DNA of 64,000 bases from NCBI GenBank assembly GCA_029339505.1, contig JAQISU010000057.1:9454001-9518000 (forward strand), written 5' to 3'. The notes beneath the pieces were generated by a model. The model saw only the letters and a program-made list of their open reading frames with translations. It made no database searches and was not told where the DNA came from. Below are positions 15,001 to 27,418 of the stretch, piece after piece. The DNA comes from Unio delphinus (taxonomy: Eukaryota; Mollusca; Bivalvia; Unionida; Unionidae). Each line of letters opens with the position of its first letter. The first letter of the stretch is position 1. The position numbers and the translations under genes are program-made.

Positions 15001-18000
15001 CAGCCAAGTCACGACATCGTATTACGCCTTTGGACGAATTCAGTGTAGTGTGGGCGAATGAGGTCACTGGAATATCAAAGAATGTTTTCATTTTCATGAT
15101 ATTGTCTGTTTGCCCCTTTCGCTCACACTCTACAAGAAGGCAACCCGATTTTAGTTTTTTCACACTTTTTGGTGTGCCAATCGATCCTGTAATGGTTTTC
15201 TCGATAATAAATGGAGATAAACCTGAAAGCGGTTTAGCATCATCTTTTGATTGAATAACCATGAAGCGTGGAAATGATTCCACGCCACGTGGTTCTTCAT
15301 CAGAGTCAGACAGTGGTTTAGTACGTTTATTGGATTTTTTTTCCATGATGGCAAGATTTTAAAATTCAGCACCCGTGCTCCCCACCCACCAAGGAGCCCA
15401 ACAAGGGGACACTTTTAAAGTGCCAAGGATACACAGATGCCATACTCAGTTGATAAAATTACCTTTGGATGACCCTGAAGTCGCCAATTTCTAGGGTCAG
15501 TAAAATTACCCCCCGATTGACCCGTTGAGCCACCGCCTTCTAGGAAGTCTTCTAAGATTTGGAAAAGGGAAAGATATAGGAATAGAATATATGGGCAACG
15601 GTGGTATCAAAAGAGATACAAGGAGAAAGTAAAAGGAGGTGAGAGAGTTAATAAAGACTTCCTAGGGCTCGGCGTGACCAGCCGATTTGTCGAGACCGGG
15701 CCCATCTCGACCACCCGTCTAAGAGAAGTAGAGGCCAAAGTAGTGTGTTGCAACTACCAGGATCCTTTCCTCCCCCGACACGGGACGCAACCCACGGCAA
15801 ACAGGTTGCCTCTACTTAGTCGCCTTTTACGACACGTGGCGAGGCACGTCGGGCCAATTCTACAACCCCGAACCCGCAGGGGGATCCAAAGAATAAGGAT
15901 GTAAACAAATCCAAATGATGTGAATATGTGCCACTTAATGGTATGTAGAATCAAATTCTAAAAATTTACACCCATTACTAAAATAACTGGTGTTATATGT
16001 CTACATGACACATGTAACTTGTACTATAACCAAGCATCCAACATCATTTTAGAACTACTGTCCTATGTTTGGCAAGAGCGAAATTCCACTTTATCTTTCA
16101 CTTTCTTCGTTCTGTCCTTCACTTTGCATTTTCATGCCAGTATTGACTTGAGGTTGAATAATTAAACTTCTGTCCAGTCATGCCTGGCAATAATCTGTCC
16201 AGTCATGTTTGGCAATAAGTCCAGCCATGCTGGGCAATAATCTGTCCAGTCATGCTTGGCAATAATCTCGCCTTCAAGAAAAGGACCAAAGTTTGCATTA
16301 TGTGCAAATATCAGGAAAAAGCATCAGTTGCAGAAGGCTCTAAAGTACACATATTTTGTGTTATAATAAATAATAAGCAGGATTTCCATTTTGTAATCTT
16401 CAACACACTTTGGAATGGCAAGAGATATTTTGATGAAATAAGGGTCCTTACTTTTAAGCAACTGTTTTAATTTATTCAATATATCTCAAAAGTTGAAAAC
16501 AAAGTTTGTATTGTCCATACTACATTTTTAAATGCATGACTTGGATTGAATCTACAGAAGTTCTCATGCATCAATGCTTTTCAAGTGTTGTTGTAGAGTT
16601 TAACGCCATTTTTCAGCACACAATAGGCTATACATGGCGGCCAGTATTACTGGTGGAGGAAGAACCTGGGAAAACCCCCCTGAAAGAATCACTTAATCCA
16701 CGAGAAGCTTAGGTCACGATTTCTCACATAACTACATTAGCCGAATATTAGACTCAAACCCACACAGACAGGTGAGATGGCAGTGATCCGTAACAGAAAG
16801 CGCTTGAGACCACTCAGCCACTTTCCAAATGTGCAAATTCATTTAACGTTTGCAAGATTGCATATAGACAAACCGCAGCTGCATCTTATGAAACTTCCAG
16901 ATGAACAGTGTTGATTGCTATGTACTTTTACGATGGTGGCCAGATATTAACCCTTAAAGTGCTGAATTGTTTTGCAGTAAAAGGTCCCTCAGTGCTGAAT
17001 TGTTTCAGGAGAGAAAAGAAGAAAACTCCACAGTCTTTAAATTACATGTATTTCATTAAATATACACAATTGATAGACAAACCCTATATGAAAAATGATG
17101 GCGCGTGTCTATACTTTAAGATTGGCATCAAGACACATGTGTAGGTTTAACATATTTGCAGGTACAGGTGTAAATACAGGTAAAATGACAAGTTAAAATT
17201 GTATTTCATCAGTAATTTTGTTTGTTTTTTATGGAAAAGTTCAAATATATCTAAGAAATGTTATATTCTTTAATAGTCCAACCAAGCACATGTTATGTCT
17301 GTCACAATGTTATATATAAATTGTGAAAATCACAGGTAAAGGAAGGGTGACAGTTTTGCAAAAATCCACTCCATGAATGTCACAGGTAAGTTTAAACCCT
17401 CCAGTCAGCAATTAATGTTCATGAAAAACTATCACCTGTTATTTATTATAATATCATCAAACCGAGGTCCATATCTGGTGATTAAACCTCAGCAAAGGCT
17501 TTATTTTTGTTCAAACATTGGGTTGATTTTGTGTGAAGAGTCACCTTAATTGTTCTCATTGTCTGACAGGTGTAAATTGGTTTTAATAGCTTGAAATATA
17601 TCCCATCCTTACTTTTTTTCCTGAAGTATGCGGTTGATATCGCATCATCAATAGCCCATTAGGAATCGGGAACAGACATATGTACCAAACCCATTGTTTT
17701 AATCGATGCGAAAACGTTTTAGATGCTCAGGTGTGACAGGCCGCCATTTCTTCATGCGACTTTTTTTCCTTCAAGTCTGGCCCATGAACTCTCTGATCTG
17801 CATTACGATTTGTTTGATCTACTATCAGATGCAATAGCTCGTCCTCTAAGAAAGTCTTCAATAGTCCGATTGTTCATTATTCACCATCTCGACATTTAAT
17901 TTTGAATTACCAATGAATGGGGGTTGACAGGCGCGAAATCTTGTCACGTCAAGCGAGCATGTACATCCGACGTAAATTACTGGCTCAAAATCATTCATGT

Positions 18001-18635
18001 GTATTTCCATCAATACCTCGCTTGCTCCAATAATGTCATTTTTCTCAAATTATTCAAAATCACTATTAGCATCACTATCAGACGCGAATATTTGTTGCAA
18101 GAAATCACCTTCGTATTCAGCGTCGGCTATTTTAGTTTTGCACTAGTACCATGTGATTAGAAGCGAGCATTTGTAAAATTACATCGTTAATAATATAGTA
18201 AAGTACTACAGAATGCTCGTTCCGGGCCTTTCCCGGGCCTTTTTAAACCAATCAAATATAGTTTTACAAGCATTTATGGCTGGATGAAGTTATAGGATGA
18301 GATCATTGTTACTCACCTCAAAAATGACTATAGTCGCGACACGCACTACGGGACCACATACAACAGCGCGACTGGAGTTGCGATACGCACTTTAAGGGTT
18401 AAACTGGGAATATGCAGTCCTTATTTTTGAAAACATGCAGCACTTTCATTTTAAAATCACAGCATGATATTCAAAGAGGTTTATACAAAACATACTTTAT
18501 GGCTGACATCATCCAAAATGTTCAACTACGGCAACATTTATTTATGTCTTGACAAGGGGAAAAAAGTAGGCGCCACTGAAAGCTATGTATACCCAAATTC
18601 TCAAAAATCACATCCACTGCTGGAACAATAGGTCA

Positions 18636-18691
<56 letters not shown>

Positions 18692-21600
18692 GACTTTGTA
18701 TAGCGCCTAACCTTTAGAAGCTCTAAGCACTTTACAACATTAGAAAACATCTATAACATAAATAAAACATATATATTTTTTTTTTAAAAACCACCTTGAA
18801 TTTAAAAAACATAAACATGCTGAAAATGTTTAAGGTGGGAATCTTAATTAGGACTTTTTTGAATACCTGTATGACTGTATGGCTTCTACTTTAAAATAGT
18901 CTAGCAGTGGTATATTTGTATGTGAAGGTACAAGTTGCTGCAAAAAGTGGAAATGTCAATTATTTGAAGTTTAGATGGAAATTTGACAGCAGTCTCACAA
19001 AAAAAAGATTGAGTCTTTTAATCCCTCCTGAAAACTTGATGTCCGAAAGATTTATATAAACATTCAGTTATACATTCTCCAGCAGTGGAAAAATGGCATC
19101 ATGTGATAGCTACAGCCAGATATTTGTATCCTGGTATTTCTAATGGTTTGGTAAAACGCTTTTTCGCTAATACGATAGGCACGCAACCTACAACATGTTG
19201 TGCATACAATACAACTCTACAATTAGTTATGTGATTTCTGCTTTTTGGGAGCTGATTTTACTGTACGATGGCCTGTCAGCTGTTTTGTATAGTTGTGGTC
19301 TTTTTCCCTCAGTCGCTATTACTGAATGGATTAATTTACTACCAACTGCGCATCATACTAAATACGACTCGTACAGGTTATACATATATGCCAACCCTTG
19401 ACAAGGAAAAGCGTAATCCAAGAAGTAAAAAAGCAGAATAAAAGGCAGAAAAAACGTAATCCACATATAATATGCTAAAATTTCAATGAACAATGATTTA
19501 TTTGTCCTTCTTGTCTTTTAATACTTTAACTGTTTCAAGTTGTCAAATGTGGAACTTTCAGCTTTACACACATCGACTAGAATCCATCTGAAGACTTTTA
19601 GCGCCAAATATTAAAATTCTTTCCACATGGCCTGTAATAGACTTCATGTGATGCTGCCCTCATGTCTTCATATTTGGAGGATTCTGTTATTTTTTGTTTT
19701 ATTTTTTTTGCCTTTTGCTAATCCATCTGTGAAATTATTTAAAAGGAGATATTTTTGCTCTCATACACGCATTGACTAAAATAAAATATACCTTTAAGCA
19801 CCAAATATCTTTAGAGTAGTTCTGTACTAAATATGAACTAGAACAAAGAATTTACATGTAAATATTAAAATTAGAAAATCAGTCCGTTCTCTCTTACTAA
19901 GCCATACAGCTGCTATAAATGGAATACGAGGTCGAAAGTTTGAAAGTAGAACCAGGATGTTTCTTGGTAATATGATAGTTGCGATAAATAGAACATGCTA
20001 CTGTTAGGAAAGTGCACGCAAGTCCATGGCCAAGTGTTCTCTTATATTGTAGTTACACAGAAGCCGTCTTTTCTAAAATACGGTCTGTGGGATTAATGGA
20101 ATGTTAATAAAAACGAGAAAACAAATAATTTATTTTTTGGGGAAGGTGGATATACTGAAAAAGCGTAATCCATATATGTTTACGCGTAAGGTGTAATTTA
20201 GTATAAAAAAAAGTGTAATGGTTGGTATGTATTATTATGTGGGGCGCTAAACAAACCAAAGATTAAGCTCATGATACAGGAGCCATAAAGAATAGTTCAA
20301 ACCTCAGAGATTCTATAATAGTTGTTCATGCCTATAGATACATAATTTGAGAGTGATTTCTGTAAGAATTACGAGCAAATTGTAGTGGCAGGCAGATCAG
20401 TATCCAAATTTCACATATTGTCATGCACAGATATATTCTAAGCATCATGTCAATCTGATTCAAAATATGTTGAACTGGAATAGAGTTTAATTTTGTGCTC
20501 ACAATGTTTTGAGACCATATAAGCGGAAGTGCATGATGTAAATGAATCTCTACAAGCTCACCACAATGAAATACCACAGATCACTTACCAGGTTGGGTAT
20601 AAACTTTTCTGGAGGCAAATACATGGCCATCGTATCAATAACCTGAAAATTTAAAAAGAGGTACATTCTTGAGAAACGGATGCTGGCTAGGCTTAGGTCA
20701 ATCAAAATAAAAACCACTGCAAATTCCCCATTTATATTTTATGTCACTTCCTTTCCCAGGCCTGAAGCCAAGAGTCAAAGCTTGAAATTTGTATCTAAAC
20801 ATTATAAATCCTCTCACTAAGAATGCAGGAATAAAATTAAAAAAACAAAATTTAAATCCTTTCCAAGGGCCTCCAGGAAGAGATCCATGCAATTAAATTA
20901 TTTTTAAGGAGACCAAGGAAGGGGCCCATAAATTGAAATCTCTTTCACAGGGCCCAAGGAAAAATCCCATAAATGTTTCCACCCATAAAATTGGCTTGTA
21001 AATACATTCATCGATGTTTTTCGAAAGATTTCATCTATCCTTATTTACATTTTCTTTAATTTATCAGGGATAAAATTTGTGGGGCTAATCAAAAGAAGCA
21101 AAATATTTGTCAGTCACTGAAACAAATTGCCTACAACTTCTTTGGCAAAGACTATATTGGGGTGTGTAAGATTCAGTCAGTCTATAATCAACCATTATGT
21201 TTTGGGAGTCTTTTAGGAGCCTTCAAGTTCAATAAAGACAACTTTCAAGCACCAACGATGAAAATTAAGGGTGAGAACATGCCTAAGCAATCGTCTACTT
21301 ATGAATATAAATCTGCCTAGTAATTTTTATTTTTCCACCAAGTGGAGTTTCCTTAAGTATAACAAAGTTTCTGTCCAAATGTCCAAAAATGCGAAGAAGA
21401 AAAACAAAGAAAGAACCAAATAGAAATATAATCAGGGTATCTATGAACACATTCTCCGATCTAATTTAACTTCTATAACTCAAGTCGCTTTTACTTGCAT
21501 TATTAACAGGATTCTATCAAAAATTCAAACTGTCAACAACAATGTACAAATTGCCATTCGCACCTTTCATTTCCAGTGGCAGCAATTTAATAAACCTAAA

Positions 21601-24600
21601 GGATTGAATGGATCACACTGGCCTGATAGCCAAATGCAAAGGCAGCCAGCCTAGTAATGTCAAATGCAGCTGGCCTGGCAATACAAATGCAGTTGGCCTT
21701 GTAATGCAAATGCAGCTGGCCTGGTAATGTCCAATGCAGTTGGCCTTGTAATGCAAAGGTAGTTTATCTGATAATGCTAGGGCACCAAGTCTAGTAGTAC
21801 GAAGGTAGCAAGCCAGGAAACATTCTATGGATGCTTTTGTCCCAATTCTGTCAGAGGTCTTCAGACAAAGTCACAAAAAGGTTTTCCATTGCAAATAACA
21901 ACATTTGATGACAACTTAAGACCTCAATGCACAAATGCTCTTGGTAAAGTTTTTTAAATGACATTATGTTTTGCAGTTTTCAAGAGAATGTTTAACTCAT
22001 TCAGCCCCAACAAACCTATTAGTAACACTGTTACTGTGCCCCAGCCACACTAAGCTGTGTCCAGCTGCTTGTGCCCCAGAGGTTTTTACCTGTTTGGAAA
22101 TTTTTTTAAAAATCATACACATGCCTTCACACTTACTTTAATTTCTCTTCTTGTATCCAATATTAATCCATGAAATTTTCACCAATTAATCCAAATGAAT
22201 TTGTCTACACAGTGATTATTTTTCTTTCTATTTGTCCAAGTTTTTCACAATTTATTTATACACTTTTTACAAAATTATATGCAACATTGTTAGGAATATC
22301 ACATCATCAGCACTTAATTCCATTAAAATAAACCACCCTGGAAAATTTAATATGTAATATGGTTTGAAACAATTTGTACATACATTTACTTGGCAATGTT
22401 CACATCCAGTTTTTGGTTCAGATGGAACTTTGTTCAGTAAACACATTTTGCAGGTTGGATACCACGTTTTGTTTGGTGATACCAATATGCATTTTTAGGC
22501 ATATAGATTGGTTTCGTTTGCAATGTCCGTTTACAGTTTCTCTGGAAATAATAAGTGAAAAAAAGATAGATTTCTCATTTTTCCTTGTCAATTTGTCAAT
22601 GTTTGTTGTAGATCCAGGATTCATTCCACTAAAATCATTGATTTGGACAGGCAAAAGACAATCGATCCAATCTGCTAGATCGGCAGAAACTCTCATTTTC
22701 GCTATCAGCATTCTCTTCTTCTGACGATTCAATCTCATGAATCTTCAATGTCCCATTCGAAATCTAGCAAATTATCCAACTGTCAAACATATCTTTCCTC
22801 TATTTACTCAATATTTTCTAGATCAAACCAGAGAAACTCCTCATTTTCGCCCTCACTGCCATCAAAAATTACTTGTGCTTCCACCATCATTTTACAATTT
22901 TTTTTAAAGAAAAGAACATGTGTATTGAAACTGCTTTCAAGTAGTAATCCTTGGTTTCAGAACATTTAAAGTTTGCCCAAACGAAAGTAAATTCATATCT
23001 GATTGGTTACAAGTGGGCCTGATTCTTGGAAAAGCCCCATTTGTAACCAATCAGAGACTTTCTCTCGACCACACATTTGGAACATGTATGAAAGGTACTG
23101 GCCATTGAATGCAGTTGAGAAACTTTGTGTGAAGACGGTATCGGCCATTGAATGCAGAAACTAAATTACGTGCATAGACGGTATCGGGGCCAAGTGAGTT
23201 AAAGACTTTGCTTTTTTTTTTTTAAGTAAGAGAATAGCGGTACTTAAAGGCGAAACATCTGTAACAGAATAGTATTTGATTGCAGAACATAAACACATAC
23301 AAAGGTGAAAGATCTTGATGCCAGGGTGCTCTCTGACAAAGTTTATCTAAAAGTGTTCAAGGGGTTTTGAATAAAAGTATTCAAGATTGCTGTAACCTGA
23401 ACCAACTTGGCCTCAAGGCTAGTCGATTTAAATAATCTGCCGAATTTTACTAACCTGGGCAGCATACTGCGCTGGTTTTTGACTCTCTGCCTCTTCAACT
23501 TCCTCCTCATCTTCTTCTTCATCTGACCCTGAACACATCACTGGGAACAGCACACTCAACAACCGATCTACCAGCTTGTGCTTTAGTATTTGCTTAAAAT
23601 GGGAAAAACATGTTTTGGCCTTTAAAACATAACACCTGTATTAGAATACCTTATAAACATTGTTTGCATTTAAATTGGGCACAAATTACTATTAGAGAAT
23701 TCACTTGCGACTACAATGTATCATAAAGCAAAACTTTTAAGTTAGGATGCAAATTAAAAGTATAATTTACCAGGTAAACAAACCTGTACACACTTCAAAA
23801 GTGATAATTTGACCTAATCTGCATTTCATTCATGTCTGCATAACAGCTATGAACTTGTCATTTTATTGATGACAACCTTAGAAATGCCTTTGATTTTGAT
23901 TTGCATTCATTCAATGCATTTACAAAAAGTTGGGATTTTGCTTTTTGATATAGCAACTATTTATTAGTATGTCTTGCCTTATTATTAGTGCACTTTAACA
24001 AAATATAAAGTGCATAAAATTAAAGTGACATTTAATTTATGACAAATAAAAAAAATAACCACAACTGCAATAAATGAAATAATCTACAAGTTAAATATCT
24101 GTCTGCAAATGTTTTATTAAAAAAATCAATCTAAAAAAATGTACGACACAACTACTGGTCAAGATGTATATGGCAGTCAATTATGCGGCTTGTAAGTATC
24201 ACAAAAACAGACCATAGCTGCCAACCCCCGAGTGCAAAAATACTGATTACTTGTGACAAAAATACTGATTTTCAGGAACAAATACTGATTTTTAAATTTC
24301 AATGCATATGTATCTATTTACAACATATACAACCATCAGTAAAGTTGGACAGTGCCTAACATAACTATTTAATGTCAAAGATGCACATTTGTACCTTCTG
24401 GAGTTGCACCATGTTCCATTTGGGTGCCCATTCAGAAGGTGCACGAGTGCAACACAAACACAAGCTATTTATAGGAGCCCTTTCCACGCCTCATTTCTTT
24501 TTTAATCATTGATTCAAATGTACCAACTTTCATTGATTATCTTAGTTCTGAGATTTTCTTATTGAAATGTTTTCGTTCAAGCATAAGAATTATCTTTTGC

Positions 24601-27357
24601 AATTTTAATGTCTGAAAAACTTCTGCAAAATAAATCGCCAAGAACACTAGTAACTGAAAAATGAAATTTAAAAATCAAATTTCGATTGATGTACACTAAG
24701 GTTCTCTCTGTCATTTGTCTACGTCGTAAGTTCAGGTTGAGTTGTGTGTGATGAAGCAGGAAGCTGATGTTTATTAACTTTTTCCTGCTCTTGCATTTCA
24801 TAGGCGCCTCCGTGCCCAATAGCGAAATCACGTTACACAATTTACAAAACGTCAATTTTTCTCCTTTACTATATGGTTTCACAAATCTATACAAGACGGC
24901 ACAAATATCCTTCCAGTTGTCTCCTATTTCTCCTGGGGAAAATTCTGATATTATGCCTTCCAATTTATCATGATTAGAAGCCGAATATTACGAAGACTAG
25001 ATACAGCAACAGCGGTAACTATTGCGAAATCCAATATGGCGGAAAACGACAGGCATGGTAGTCTTGATTTCGAATGAACCAATCGTATTGTAGAACTGCA
25101 TTTGTATGTGTATATACATGTGATATACTCTGTCAAAATAGAACAGAGAGCGCGTTCTAAACTGACAATTCCAAAGAAATTTTATTTTTTTAAATTAAAA
25201 AACGTATTTTTTGCCAAAAAAACGTACACCCGTATTCAGGTCCAAAATACGGGACAAATACGGAAAAAACGGGACAGTTGGCAGCTATGACAGACTCGTA
25301 AAAAATGAAAAATCTGATTTTGGATTATTATGCAACTGTAAATTCAGCAGCAATCTGAAATATGGGTAAAAAGATTTTCAAATTCATTCATGGAATGGAT
25401 TTGCTTCATTTTATTTTTATTAATCGTTCATCATAATGTGATTTGCATATCCTTAATATTGCATTCATCATTCCACTTTTATTTCACTGGGAAATTACTT
25501 CAGGGTCTGCTTGATGGTTTAACTTTGCCAAAGATTTTACTATTATGCGTTCATGAAGGTTTTTTATTCTTCCTGGTATTTAATCACATAATAACCTTGT
25601 TTCAAGTTGATTAAAATTGGCACCAGTGTCAAGCAAACTTGTATAGTCTCTGGTGGCCAGTTGATTTGCATAGGCACCAGTATCAACTTGATTTGTATAA
25701 GCACTGGTGTCAACTTGATTTACATAAGCACTGGTGTCAACTTGATTTGCATAGGCACTGATGACCAGTAAAGGTAACACCCATATGATGTAAAGCTAAT
25801 ACTAATGAATTGAGGGCTGGTGATTTTCTCATTAAATTAAACATCCAAGTTTTAATATTCTCTCCTTTTTAGCTGTTACTGAGACCATGATCCTATTTAC
25901 AAATTACCAATCTCTTAAAAGATTAGAGGGTGGGGTGGGGTTAGAGATAAAATTAACTGAATACAGAGGTTCACTGACAATAGATGCATTTTATTAAAGC
26001 ATGCTTTCAGTTATCCTAAATTTAATTTGATACACAATAAACTTTACCAAAAAAATGACATATACCTTTTTCTTCAGTTTAGTCAAGGAACTGATAAAAG
26101 ACATAGTTTTAATTCTAATACCATCATCTAAATCTCTGTTAGCAGCCACCTGGAAGAGAAACAAAACAAGATTATTAGCCTGATTATTTGGATTAACCAC
26201 ATGGAGAGTCAAACAACAATAATAAAAAGAAAAATGATCTATCAAGTTTATCAACATATATATTAGGTTCAGGTTTTAAACTTCAAAATAAGTTTTGATT
26301 AATATTTAAATGTCTATAAACAAAGTGACCAAATCTGTTCTTACAACTAAAAACCACTTCGTAAACAAGAGACTGAAGTGGATTTTCGATCTTGTTGAAG
26401 CCTGCCTTGCATCTACATAAAGGCCAAAACAAGAGCACTAACTGAAGTGATCAAAATTGCCGTTTCATGGCTTTTAAGAGAAATTTATTTAAAAGATTTT
26501 TTTTTTAATAGTGCCGATATTTGGTTCAGCATTGTTTGGACAAAAAATAGCATAAATTCCTTCTTTAAACGTTAAGTTATATTTCAATATTAAGCAAACC
26601 ATGGCTTTGTCTGGCGACATACCATCATTATTTTAACAAATCTTAAAGGCCTCAATTTCAGGATGATTTTCATGCAAATGTTAAGAAATCCTCAACTTGG
26701 ATAAGTACTAGTCTTACCAAAACAATCTTGATTCCACAGTATACTGCTCTGTGTAATAAGGTGACATGTTTTTTATTCAATGGCTGCTCACTAAATCCTG
26801 ACAATTGTAATTATATGGCAACTATGTTGTTAGATAATCTGAAGACATTAATATCATTTTTACTGTCTAATTAACAGTATTAACACTAGTACTGCCACAT
26901 CATGAAATTGGTAACCAGTATACACTAATATTTTCCATTTTAAAATGACAGCTCAACTAAAATATACATTTTTTATACCTCCAAACAGAACTCTACGGTA
27001 GACTTGACATGAGGTATCATTATTCCAACTTCACATTCTACCATCTCATGAAACAACTCAAAAGCATCACAGGCTTTTTCCTGTAAATAAAAATGATTGG
27101 TGTCAAATACAGATAAATATATTCAATCATATGTATGCAATTTCTATAAACAGGTCAGCTGTAAAAAAATAAAGTAAACCATAAAAGGTACATATTTAGG
27201 GTGTAGTGAATAGCAGTCACACTCATCTTAGGCAGCCACCTATGGGAGAAGGTCAAGCTGGTCTCTTAACACAGGTGACTTCTGCATGGAGGTTACATTA
27301 TCAAACCTGGATGAATACTGAGCAGCAAATACTAATGATAATGCCAATCTTTACATA

Positions 27358-27418
<61 letters not shown>

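Larger units (their letters stand above)
10162..15884 (-). mobile_element. Full-length non-LTR retrotransposon (I-group-like LINE)
   Basis: A 5.72-kb element flanked by the 11-bp target duplication 'tccaaagaata' (10151-10161 and 15885-15895). In minus orientation it starts TCCCCCTGCGGGTTCGGGG, carries a GC-rich 5' UTR, ORF1 with three zinc knuckles, ORF2 with endonuclease, reverse transcriptase, RNase H and a terminal CCHC motif, and ends in an AAAC-type tail (complement of tgtttgtttgtttact). RNase H plus knuckled ORF1 points to the I group (I/Nimb-type); the exact clade is inference. It lies in the same orientation as IPO4, in intron 12. Only two in-frame stops are visible in ORF2, so the insertion looks recent. 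Confidence 0.93.

Noticed and set aside
14483..15254. Plus-strand frames over LINE ORF1
   Set aside because: They are antisense shadows of the zinc-knuckle ORF1.
22374..22969. Open frames suggestive of small host genes
   Set aside because: They lie within the piggyBac-like element on the strand opposite to its transposase remnants, or overlap those remnants.
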